From DASPJQ01 sp035299065 (GTDB lineage Bacteria > Bacteroidota > Bacteroidia > Flavobacteriales_D > UBA2798): a stretch of DNA of 64,000 bases. The stretch is taken from NCBI GenBank assembly GCA_035299065.1, contig DATGXI010000077.1, forward strand, positions 1 to 64,000, read 5' to 3'. The position numbers and the translations under genes were made by a program. The notes beneath the pieces are model-generated. The model was not told where the DNA came from and did no database searches. It saw nothing but the letters and a program-made list of their open reading frames with translations. This document shows, in pieces, positions 17,150 through 25,041 of this stretch (the first letter of the stretch is position 1; every line of letters begins with the position of its first letter).

Positions 17150-18028
17150 ATGAGCAATGCTATTCAATACCTGGGAATGAACATTGAACGGTTATGTGAT
17201 GAAAACATCGTACCTGACCTTTCTCAACGAGTCCTTAAATCAGCAAAAAATCGGGTGTTGCCTTCTTTTTTTATTGCAGGTGTTGAAAAATGCGGTACAT
17301 CTTCACTTTTCCATTATCTTTTACAACATCGTTCCATTATTCCGCCACAACGTAAGGATACATATTTTTTTTCCAATAATAACCGTTATAACAAGGGCAT
17401 TGAATTTTATCGTGCTTTTTTCGCGCATAAGTATTACAAGAAGTTGGCAGAATTGCGGAGAGGAAACAAGACAATAACGCTTGACAGTACTGCAATATAT
17501 TTTGATTATCCACAGGTGCCCCAGCGTATTCATAGCATGTTTCCCAACACAAAAGTAATTTTAATGTTGCGTGAACCGGTTTCGCGAACATATTCAAATT
17601 ACAACATGGCGGTAAAATTCGGGTTTGAAACGTTGCCTTTTGAAAAAGCCATTGAAATGGAAGAGGAAAGGGTAAAATGGTTCGAAAACTCGGTATACAA
17701 TAAAGGGCATAATTTTGCCTTTCAACGTGTTATTTATAAATCCCGGAGTGAGTATATAAACTACTTGCCCAATTGGAAAAACGTATTTGGCGACAATTTA
17801 TACATTGAATTTGCCGAAAATTTATCGGCCAAACCACAGGAAACTTTTAATGGTGTGCTGGATTTTTTAGGACTTAAACACCAAACTGTAAACTTTGAAA
17901 AACTCAATGAGGGAAGTTACAAGTCTAAGATGGATGAGGGAACAAAGCAAAAATTAACCGAACATTTCAGGCCACTTAATGAAAAACTGGCGTCTTATTT
18001 AGGGCGGGAATTGCCTTGGAAACAATAA
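17150..18028 (+). CDS. PAPS-dependent sulfotransferase
   Basis: I choose the ATG at 17150 over an in-frame TTG at 17141. The 292 residues have the 5'-phosphosulfate loop VEKCGTSSL (about 45-53) and the 3'-phosphate region KVILMLREPVSRTYSNY (about 135-151), where Arg141 and Ser145 should bind PAPS. This is the heparan-sulfate N/O-sulfotransferase-like group. It would sulfate a glycan or a small molecule. It lies between a GT-A-like gene and the MBOAT gene, so the cluster's product may be sulfated. Confidence 0.88.
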   Translation: MSNAIQYLGMNIERLCDENIVPDLSQRVLKSAKNRVLPSFFIAGVEKCGTSSLFHYLLQHRSIIPPQRKDTYFFSNNNRYNKGIEFYRAFFAHKYYKKLAELRRGNKTITLDSTAIYFDYPQVPQRIHSMFPNTKVILMLREPVSRTYSNYNMAVKFGFETLPFEKAIEMEEERVKWFENSVYNKGHNFAFQRVIYKSRSEYINYLPNWKNVFGDNLYIEFAENLSAKPQETFNGVLDFLGLKHQTVNFEKLNEGSYKSKMDEGTKQKLTEHFRPLNEKLASYLGRELPWKQ

Positions 18029-18126
18029 TGAATTTCTTATTTAAACACAAATTGTATGAATTACTCAGATTTTCTGATACCTTAAGTCTGCAATTTTCGC
18101 ATAGCCACCATAGCCATAAATTTTAT

Positions 18127-18134
18127 TATATTTG
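18127..18134 (+). promoter_or_regulatory. Candidate -7 box of the MBOAT-SGNH gene
   Basis: TATATTTG matches TAnnTTTG exactly and ends 4 nt before the ATG at 18139. It separates the downstream MBOAT/carrier/adenylase genes from the sulfotransferase, so this may be their own promoter. No clear -33 TTG is present. Confidence 0.35.
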
Positions 18135-18138
18135 ATCA

Positions 18139-20592
18139 ATGGCCGGTTCCCGCAACATTTTTTTAAACCCATTTATTGCGCAAAAACCGCTTTTATTCCT
18201 GGTTGATTCAATTCAATTGTTCCTTTTCTTTTATATTTTAAACGCATACGGAATCGAGCAAAATAAAGGCCTTACCCAAATAGGATATTTTGTTGGTTCG
18301 GCATTTTTGGTAAGTCATTTGGTAAACAAGTCATACATACCCTGGGTTTTTGTGCTGACATCTATTGCGCTGGTTTTTTATGCTTTCAACTGGTTTGCCG
18401 GGGGGCTCTTTCTTGTCCTCTTTATTGGCGCTTTTGGAATTCTTACATTCAACTACAATATTTACCTGAGGATAATTTTTTTCATTTTATTTCTTGGTGT
18501 GTTGGCTTTTTTACGATTAGGTTATATTTATATGCCACGTTTGTACATGATCACACCATTTATTGGTGCCATTTTTATGTTCAGGGGCATTATGTATTTA
18601 TATTATGTCAAGAACCATAAAATAAAGGGTGATTTTAAACACAGGTTAGCTTATTTTTTGATGTTTCCCAACCTGGTTTTTGTGCTTTATCCAATTATTG
18701 ATTTCAAGGAATTCCTGAATTGCTACCTGGTAAAACCGTTTGATGATACCAGGCAAAAAGCCCTCAGGTATATGTTGCGCGCAATAGTTCACCTGTTGCT
18801 TTACCGGTTGCTATTCACGTTTTTCTATATTGATGCTGCACAGGTAAGTGATTTACCATCTCTCATACATTTCATGGTAAGCGCATATTTATTGATCCTG
18901 CGTTTGAGCGGAATTTTACATTTATGCATGGCCTTTGTTTGCTTGTTCGGGTATGATTTATCGCCAGTGTTTAATTATTTTTTTCTTGGCTCAAGTTTTA
19001 CTGATTTATGGAGGAGAATAAATACCTACTGGCGAAATTTCATGCAAAAGGTTTTCTTTTACCCCCTTTGGTTCCGTATTCGCAAACCACTTGGCAATGC
19101 AGCATTGCCAGTTGCCACTGCCGTTATGTTTTTTTGCACCTGGTTTTTTCACAATTACCAGTTTTTTTGGGCGCGCGGTGGTTTTCCTTTAGCAGCAAAC
19201 GATGCCTTGTTTTGGTTTATATTAGGCACCTGCATAACCATTAATGTTGCTTACCTGGATTATAAAGCAAGAAAAAAAATTGGAGGCTCAATCACGATTG
19301 CCAGAAAATATGCAAGGCAATCTTTTTTTATAATTTTTTGTTTCTTTTTCATGTGTTTTTTATGGTCACTTTGGGGAAGCGCAAGCCTGGGTGAATGGAA
19401 AAATACCATGTCTTTTGCAACTGTTTTTACGGGGCAGGAAATGCTTACGGTTATTGCCGGTTTAATAGGTATTTACTTACTGGTTTTTGCAGGCCATTAT
19501 GTATATCATCAACCAAAAGTCAAAGCTCTTTTCGCTATGGATTACGGCAGCACGCGTCTATTAACAATTCCTGCATTTGTTTTACTTGCATCTTTTCCAT
19601 TGGTTCAACAAAATACAAGTTGGAATAATACCCTCACGAGTACGTTGTTGAATAAAGAGGTGCCGGGTGCAGAACAAGGTAAGAAAGAGCGTGGTTATTA
19701 TAAGCAGTTGATTGACGGCAACAGCACTACAGGAGCCTGGGAAGTAACATTGCTGCAGCCCTTACCGCCTGGCGACATTCGTCTTGCAGCTGAAAGCACA
19801 GAAGACATTTATTTGCGCAAATTAATTCCAAATGTTTCCATTGACTGGAATGGGAAAAAATTCTCAACCAACAGTTTTGGTTTACGCGATAAAGAATATG
19901 TAAGAATAAAACCGGCAGGTATGCACCGCATTGTTTTGTTGGGTGGTTCATACGAAATGGGTTCAGGTGTTGCCGATAACGAAGTTTTTGAAGCAATTGC
20001 CGAGGAGCAATTGAAGAATACAGAAATTATGAATTTTGGTTGTGGAGGCTACCACATTATTCAACAAGCAAAACTCATGGAAGAAAAAGTGATGCAGTTT
20101 GAGCCCGATGAAGTCATACTTGTTTCACACTCGCGTGACAAGGAACGTTTTGTTGGTTTTATGGCCGAACTAATACGTTCTGCAGTTAGTGTTGAATATG
20201 AATTTCTCAAAAACATAAAGCAAAAATCAGGTGTAAAGCAATACATGGGCCAGCAGGAAATTGAAAAGCGCCTAATGCCATACGTAGATGAAATTTTTGC
20301 CTGGTGCTACAAGCGTATTGCTATCTGTGCAAGTAAAAACAAGGTCCAATTAACCTGGTTGTTTTTACCCGCAACCAACGATTTTAAATTTGGTAAAGAA
20401 AGGGATGATTTAAAGAACCTGGCCAGGCAACTAGGTTTCAGAATTCTTGATCTTTCTACAGTTTGGTCAGACGCGGGGATAACACAAAAAAACAGGAGTA
20501 AAATAGCGGTTAGTGTTGACGATCCGCACCCTAATGCCTTAGGACACAGTATAATTGCCAGCGCCCTGGTTAAGGCAATCATGTCAAAATAA
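18139..20592 (+). CDS. Fused MBOAT acyltransferase and SGNH hydrolase
   Basis: This encodes 817 residues. The first 500 or so form about a dozen membrane helices with MBOAT landmarks: DLWRRINTYWRNFM around 288-302 and the active-site histidine in WFFHNYQFFW near 335. From about residue 590 a soluble SGNH domain follows: GGSYEMGSG with Ser604 as nucleophile, NFGCGGY, VSHSRDKER and DDPHPN with Asp795/His797. MBOATs such as DltB pass acyl groups across the membrane to an outside acceptor, and SGNH partners such as DltD or PatB finish the transfer. Here both are in one chain. The next genes, a carrier and an adenylase, complete a Dlt-like set. Confidence 0.85.
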   Translation: MAGSRNIFLNPFIAQKPLLFLVDSIQLFLFFYILNAYGIEQNKGLTQIGYFVGSAFLVSHLVNKSYIPWVFVLTSIALVFYAFNWFAGGLFLVLFIGAFGILTFNYNIYLRIIFFILFLGVLAFLRLGYIYMPRLYMITPFIGAIFMFRGIMYLYYVKNHKIKGDFKHRLAYFLMFPNLVFVLYPIIDFKEFLNCYLVKPFDDTRQKALRYMLRAIVHLLLYRLLFTFFYIDAAQVSDLPSLIHFMVSAYLLILRLSGILHLCMAFVCLFGYDLSPVFNYFFLGSSFTDLWRRINTYWRNFMQKVFFYPLWFRIRKPLGNAALPVATAVMFFCTWFFHNYQFFWARGGFPLAANDALFWFILGTCITINVAYLDYKARKKIGGSITIARKYARQSFFIIFCFFFMCFLWSLWGSASLGEWKNTMSFATVFTGQEMLTVIAGLIGIYLLVFAGHYVYHQPKVKALFAMDYGSTRLLTIPAFVLLASFPLVQQNTSWNNTLTSTLLNKEVPGAEQGKKERGYYKQLIDGNSTTGAWEVTLLQPLPPGDIRLAAESTEDIYLRKLIPNVSIDWNGKKFSTNSFGLRDKEYVRIKPAGMHRIVLLGGSYEMGSGVADNEVFEAIAEEQLKNTEIMNFGCGGYHIIQQAKLMEEKVMQFEPDEVILVSHSRDKERFVGFMAELIRSAVSVEYEFLKNIKQKSGVKQYMGQQEIEKRLMPYVDEIFAWCYKRIAICASKNKVQLTWLFLPATNDFKFGKERDDLKNLARQLGFRILDLSTVWSDAGITQKNRSKIAVSVDDPHPNALGHSIIASALVKAIMSK

Positions 20593-20621
20593 TCTTATCT
20601 TTATATAAAAATAACCTCAAA

Positions 20622-20873
20622 ATGACCAAACAAGAAATACTCGATTACGTGATGCAATACGTAAAAGACAATTTCAGTGAGCAGGTAAAAAATCCTGCTC
20701 CCGATACAAAATTGCTTACCTCAAAACTTCTGGACTCCATTAACACCCTTCACATGGTTAGTCATATGGAAGAAAAATTCAAATTTGAGGCCGAAGCCCA
20801 TGAAGTGAGTCCTGATAATTTGGACACACCCGATTTAATTGCAGGCTACATTCACCGTAAACTCGTAGGTTAA
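20622..20873 (+). CDS. Stand-alone peptidyl/acyl carrier protein
   Basis: This 83-residue protein has the phosphopantetheine motif LLDSINTLHMV with Ser39 as attachment site, so it has the standard Asp-Ser pair, unlike the carrier at 11610. It lies 29 nt after the MBOAT gene and 10 nt before the adenylase, so its likely job is to hold the residue activated by the adenylase, allow the dehydrogenase and halogenase to act on it, and hand it to the MBOAT. The layout recalls both DltC and the PltL/PigG carriers. Confidence 0.88.
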   Translation: MTKQEILDYVMQYVKDNFSEQVKNPAPDTKLLTSKLLDSINTLHMVSHMEEKFKFEAEAHEVSPDNLDTPDLIAGYIHRKLVG

Positions 20874-20883
20874 AAATTTCTTC

Positions 20884-22278
20884 ATGGCATTTGCCAATGA
20901 AATGTTGATGTATGACGATAACTTTCCCGAAATATGGGGAAACGTTACCGATTGGATTGAAAAGTTCAACAACCTGCTGTCACCATTTGCTAACCGTCCC
21001 AATACGCGTGTTGTTATTTTATGCCAAAAGCATACCTATTCCATAAGTATGATGTATGCTGCGCGTGATTTGAACATTCCATACATTCCCATTGATATAA
21101 ATTCCCCAGTCAATCGTATTTCAGCCATTATTGAACAAATTGATCCGTTCATTGTATTGTACCAGAAAAGCGAAATTGATGTGGCGCAATTGCCGCTTGA
21201 TAACATTAACGTGATATGGGAAAACAATGTGGTTTCATTTGCAACTGTGCAGCCACAAAGTAATTTAGCGCATCACCCCGATTTATCATTTGTGCTGTTT
21301 ACTTCGGGTAGTACTGGAATTCCAAAAGGCGTTATGACATCGCGTAACAATGCAAATTGTTTTGTTGACTGGATGATAAGTGAGTTTGGCATTACAAAAC
21401 AATCACGTATTTTATCCATAGCACCATTGCACTTTGACCTTTCGGTATTTGATGTGTTTGCTGCTGAAAAATTAAAAGCCGGACTTTTTGTGCCATTGGT
21501 TAGCATGATTGTAAATCCCATGTACCTGGCCGATTTCATATTTAATTTCAAGATTGACACCCTGTACGCTACTCCTACATGGTACAATTTGTTGTTGCAA
21601 TATGGCAAGTTAAGGCGGCATGATTTTTCGTTGGTAAAAACCGTATTAATTGCTGGTGAGGCATTAAAAACACAAACGGTAGAGGAATTACATAAGTACT
21701 TTCCAAACGCGCAATTTGCCAATTTGTATGGGCCTACTGAAACCAACGTGTGCACATTTTATAAAATTGATTTTCAAAAACCCATTAAAGAAAAAAATGG
21801 GGTTGTGTGCATAGGAAAACCCTGTCCGTATGCTGCATTGAACACTGATGCCGATAATATCTTGCAGGTATCCGGCAAATCGGTTATGCTGGGTTACTGG
21901 CCAGCTGTGCAAAACCTTGAATGGTATTCAACAGGCGATGTGGTTGAAATGGATGCTGATGGCGATTATTATTTCATGGAACGGGCTGACAGAATGATTA
22001 AACGAAATGGGTACAGGATTGAGCCTGCTGAAATTGAAACAGCCATACTGTATCATCCGGAAGTTGGACATGTTGCTGTAACCGCCAAAGGTAAAGAAGA
22101 TAAAATGGAAATTACAGCACATTACACCTTAAAAGGAACACTGCAGGGCGAAGACCTGGCCCGGTTTTGTTTATTACATTTACCATCATACATGGTTCCC
22201 GATAAATTCAGGCAACATGAAAAATTGCCGCTTACATCATCAGGAAAAACAGATTACAACGCCCTAATGAATTCATAA
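20884..22278 (+). CDS. Amino-acid/acyl adenylation enzyme (DltA/PltF-like)
   Basis: This 464-residue ANL ligase activates a carboxylic acid as AMP-ester and loads it on a carrier thiol. A3 LFTSGSTGIPKGVM is at about 137-150, A5 YGPTETNVC at about 281, A7 STGDVV near 350 with RNGYRIEPAEIE after it, and the A10 lysine is Lys455 in SSGKTDYN. It is slightly shorter than usual (about 500). Partners (carrier, acyl-CoA-dehydrogenase-like protein, halogenase-like protein) make L-proline the leading candidate substrate, as in pyrrole pathways. Substrate specificity cannot be read reliably by eye. D-Ala or another amino acid remains possible. It lies 1 nt before the dehydrogenase. Confidence 0.85.
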   Translation: MAFANEMLMYDDNFPEIWGNVTDWIEKFNNLLSPFANRPNTRVVILCQKHTYSISMMYAARDLNIPYIPIDINSPVNRISAIIEQIDPFIVLYQKSEIDVAQLPLDNINVIWENNVVSFATVQPQSNLAHHPDLSFVLFTSGSTGIPKGVMTSRNNANCFVDWMISEFGITKQSRILSIAPLHFDLSVFDVFAAEKLKAGLFVPLVSMIVNPMYLADFIFNFKIDTLYATPTWYNLLLQYGKLRRHDFSLVKTVLIAGEALKTQTVEELHKYFPNAQFANLYGPTETNVCTFYKIDFQKPIKEKNGVVCIGKPCPYAALNTDADNILQVSGKSVMLGYWPAVQNLEWYSTGDVVEMDADGDYYFMERADRMIKRNGYRIEPAEIETAILYHPEVGHVAVTAKGKEDKMEITAHYTLKGTLQGEDLARFCLLHLPSYMVPDKFRQHEKLPLTSSGKTDYNALMNS

Positions 22279-22279
22279 C

Positions 22280-23413
22280 ATGAGTGATTTTATTGACGCA
22301 TATAAACAATTTTTTGAATCGGTAACACCGGCAATAAATACTACGTATTCCGAACGTGAACAGGCTGATAAATTTTCGCGCGAACATTGGGATATACTTA
22401 GTAAAATAGGATTGCAGGCTGGTACGTTAAATGAAAATTCAGGCGGTAAAAATCTTGACTTTAAACAGTATGGAAGTGTTTTAAGACAACTTGGTTTTTA
22501 TTGCCATGACAATGGGCTGAATTTTTCAGTAATGGCACATGCCTTGGCCTGTACTATGCCCATTGAAAAATTCGGAACATCGCCCGAAATCAAAAACCTG
22601 GTCAAAAATTTTGCTGCAGGTAAATTAATTCTGTGCAATGGTATGACCGAGTCGCAAGGCGGGTCTGATGCCAACAACATGGTAACCACAGCCGAAAGAA
22701 CAGCAAATGGGTATAAAATCAATGGCCATAAATCATTTTGCACCAATGGGCCCGTTGCCGATTATTGTTTAACCTATGCTGTAACCGATAAAGAAAAGGG
22801 CTTTTTTGGAGGCATTACCGCATTTTTAATTGACCTGAAAGCAAATGGCGTAAAAAAAGAACAGGCATTTGCAAAAATGGGCTTGCGAACAGCTACGGCA
22901 TGCCGCATAAACTTTGACAATGTTTTGGTGCCCGATGCTTACGTATTGGGTCAGCCCGGAGCCGGTGGGCTTATGTTCCAGGAAAGTATGGTGTATGAAA
23001 AATCGTTTATGGCTGCCTGTCACACCGGTACATTGCACCGTTGGTTAAATGAAATGGTTGATTTTTGCAAAAAACGGAGGTTTAACCAGCAACCATTAAT
23101 AAAACAACAGTCTATTAGCCATATGCTTGCCGAAGTAAAGATTGATCTGGAAACGGCACAGGCATTGGTTGACCGCGCAATTGCCCAGTTAAACGGAAAA
23201 AACATATCCCGTAAAATTGAAGCAGCTGCAGTGGTTAAGTATTTTGTAAGCAATACCATGACAAAAAATGCGCACGCGTATTTAAAGTTAATGGCAGGTG
23301 AAGGGTATAAAGCAGGTTCGGCCTGTGAAATTCAACTGCGCGACTTTATGGCAAGCACATCCTACTCGGGTACCAACGAAATACAAAAAAACATAATTGC
23401 ATCGGTATTTTAA
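22280..23413 (+). CDS. Acyl-CoA dehydrogenase-like flavoenzyme (carrier-bound substrate oxidase)
   Basis: This 377-residue protein has the ACAD fold: MTESQGGSDANNM at the FAD-binding strand, INGHKSFCTNGPVA and the C-terminal YSGTNEIQKNI. The usual short-chain catalytic Glu in YEGT is Ser here. A Glu at residue 240 (MVYEKSFMAA) sits where isovaleryl-CoA dehydrogenase keeps its base, as is reported for proline-carrier dehydrogenases. Encoded directly after an adenylase and carrier, it most likely oxidises carrier-bound proline to pyrrole-2-carbonyl or desaturates another tethered acyl group. Confidence 0.85.
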   Translation: MSDFIDAYKQFFESVTPAINTTYSEREQADKFSREHWDILSKIGLQAGTLNENSGGKNLDFKQYGSVLRQLGFYCHDNGLNFSVMAHALACTMPIEKFGTSPEIKNLVKNFAAGKLILCNGMTESQGGSDANNMVTTAERTANGYKINGHKSFCTNGPVADYCLTYAVTDKEKGFFGGITAFLIDLKANGVKKEQAFAKMGLRTATACRINFDNVLVPDAYVLGQPGAGGLMFQESMVYEKSFMAACHTGTLHRWLNEMVDFCKKRRFNQQPLIKQQSISHMLAEVKIDLETAQALVDRAIAQLNGKNISRKIEAAAVVKYFVSNTMTKNAHAYLKLMAGEGYKAGSACEIQLRDFMASTSYSGTNEIQKNIIASVF

Positions 23414-23540
23414 AACTGATTGGTTAAATTTACAGATGCATTTTTAACGAAGGAACAGAAATAATTTGGTGCAACATTGGTACTTTGGTGCCTTGGTTGC
23501 AAAAAACATAGTTTAAAACATCTTATCGTCAGTACTCCGC

Positions 23541-24956
23541 ATGGAAGAAAAATTATACGATGTAGCAATTATAGGCGGGGGCCCGGGTGGCTCATCCTTT
23601 GCTACATACGCCCGCCAAAAAGGATTGAATGTAATCCTTTTCGAAAAAGAAAAATTCCCACGTGATCATGTGGGCGAATCACTAATACCGTACACGTATT
23701 ATAAAATGAAAGAACTGGGTGTGCTTGATGAAGTGCGCAAATTTGCCACCTATAAGCCCGGTGTAAATTTTGTTGACATTGATGGTACACGCGAGTCAAC
23801 CTGGTGTTTTGGAAAAGTATTAAAAGACGATTCGCATTTAACATTTCATACCGTACGTTCTATTTTTGATGATTGCCTGTTAAAAAACAGCATTAAACAC
23901 GGTGCCGAAGTGTATGAAGAACATACCGCCAAAGAAGTGATTCTTGACGATCCATCGGGAAATGTTATTCTTCGTGTGCAGGACAAAACCGGAACAAATA
24001 AAATTGTAAAAGCAAAATTTTTTATTGACGCCAGCGGACAAGGTTCGTTTCTGGCCAAAAAATTTGGTACAAAAACCGGTTATAAAGGGTTGGACCGTGT
24101 AGCATTTTTTAATCACTGGCTGGATAATACATACGATAGTTCGTTGAAACAGGGACTCATTAAAATTGTATACCTGGGTGGTGTAAAAAAAGGGTGGATA
24201 TGGGTAATTCCAGTAGGGAAAAACCATTTAAGTGTTGGTGTTACCCTTAGCAATGATTACGTAAAAGATCAAAAAGCAAAAATACAGGCTGAAGGTTTTA
24301 AAGATTGGTGGAAAGAATTGTATTTACGCGAACTTTCCTATGCAACAGGATTAACACCCATTATAAAAGATGCACGCATGGAGCACGATACCATTGTGCT
24401 TGGTGATTATTCATTTTACAGCGAAAAAAAATACGGTAAAAACTGGGCCATGGTGGGCGATGCGGGGGCATTTCTGGACCCGATTTTCTCAAGTGGAATT
24501 TACGTGGCCATGGAAACTGCCTGTAAGGTTGCTGAATGTGTTGACATTACCCTTAAGCAAGGTGAAGGGGCCGGTATGGCCCAATTCGAAAAAGAATTTG
24601 AAGTGATCAATGCAGGTTATGCGCTTATAGAAAAATTTGTACGCCTGTTTTATGATCCTGACAAGTTGAACTTTGCTCACGTTGATCCGCAAAGTAAAAT
24701 TTCATATGATAAATTTACGTATGCCTATAATATTTTCCATTACCTGCTTGCGGGCGACTTTTTCTTAAACAGTAAAAAGTACAGCGACTTTTTGGATACC
24801 ATTTACGATGAACGCACCTATAAACGGTTTATGGACTTTATTCAAACCAAATGGGACGAAACCAATTTAAAACAGAATTGTTTGTATGAATTTATGGAAA
24901 TGTATGGTCACCTGGAAGGCGACCAGGTAGTGGAGGTGAAGGCTAAGTTCCAGTAG
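23541..24956 (+). CDS. Putative FAD-dependent halogenase
   Basis: This 471-residue protein has the FAD-binding GGGPGGSS (12-19), the family motif FPRDHVGESLIP (39-50), a lysine at position 72 (TYKPGVNF) where halogenases keep the residue that binds HOCl, and the signature WIWVIP at 219-224, a match to the WxWxIP halogenase motif. Later motifs WAMVGDAGAFLDP and the C-terminal LLAGDFF fit the same superfamily. It likely chlorinates or brominates a carrier-bound aromatic ring, here possibly a pyrrole. A partner flavin reductase is not in the window. It starts 127 nt after the dehydrogenase. Confidence 0.8.
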   Translation: MEEKLYDVAIIGGGPGGSSFATYARQKGLNVILFEKEKFPRDHVGESLIPYTYYKMKELGVLDEVRKFATYKPGVNFVDIDGTRESTWCFGKVLKDDSHLTFHTVRSIFDDCLLKNSIKHGAEVYEEHTAKEVILDDPSGNVILRVQDKTGTNKIVKAKFFIDASGQGSFLAKKFGTKTGYKGLDRVAFFNHWLDNTYDSSLKQGLIKIVYLGGVKKGWIWVIPVGKNHLSVGVTLSNDYVKDQKAKIQAEGFKDWWKELYLRELSYATGLTPIIKDARMEHDTIVLGDYSFYSEKKYGKNWAMVGDAGAFLDPIFSSGIYVAMETACKVAECVDITLKQGEGAGMAQFEKEFEVINAGYALIEKFVRLFYDPDKLNFAHVDPQSKISYDKFTYAYNIFHYLLAGDFFLNSKKYSDFLDTIYDERTYKRFMDFIQTKWDETNLKQNCLYEFMEMYGHLEGDQVVEVKAKFQ

Positions 24957-24979
24957 ATGACAAAGGTCATGGTTTTTTT
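24957..24979 (+). terminator. Weak stem-loop with T-run after the halogenase gene
   Basis: ATGAC-AAAG-GTCAT is followed by GG and seven T. The stem is only 5 bp, so it may only partly stop transcription before the next, paralogous gene. Confidence 0.3.
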
Positions 24980-25041
24980 ATTGCTAATTGTACATTGATA
25001 ATTGATAATTTTCATTACTTTGACTCCATAATTCACTTCTC

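Noticed and set aside
18139..22278. A plain dlt operon
   Set aside because: D-alanylation alone does not need an ACAD-like enzyme or halogenase-family proteins. Teichoic acids are not expected in this phylum.
20884..22278. Assigning L-proline from the adenylase sequence
   Set aside because: Specificity residues could not be aligned by eye; the proline idea rests on neighbours only.
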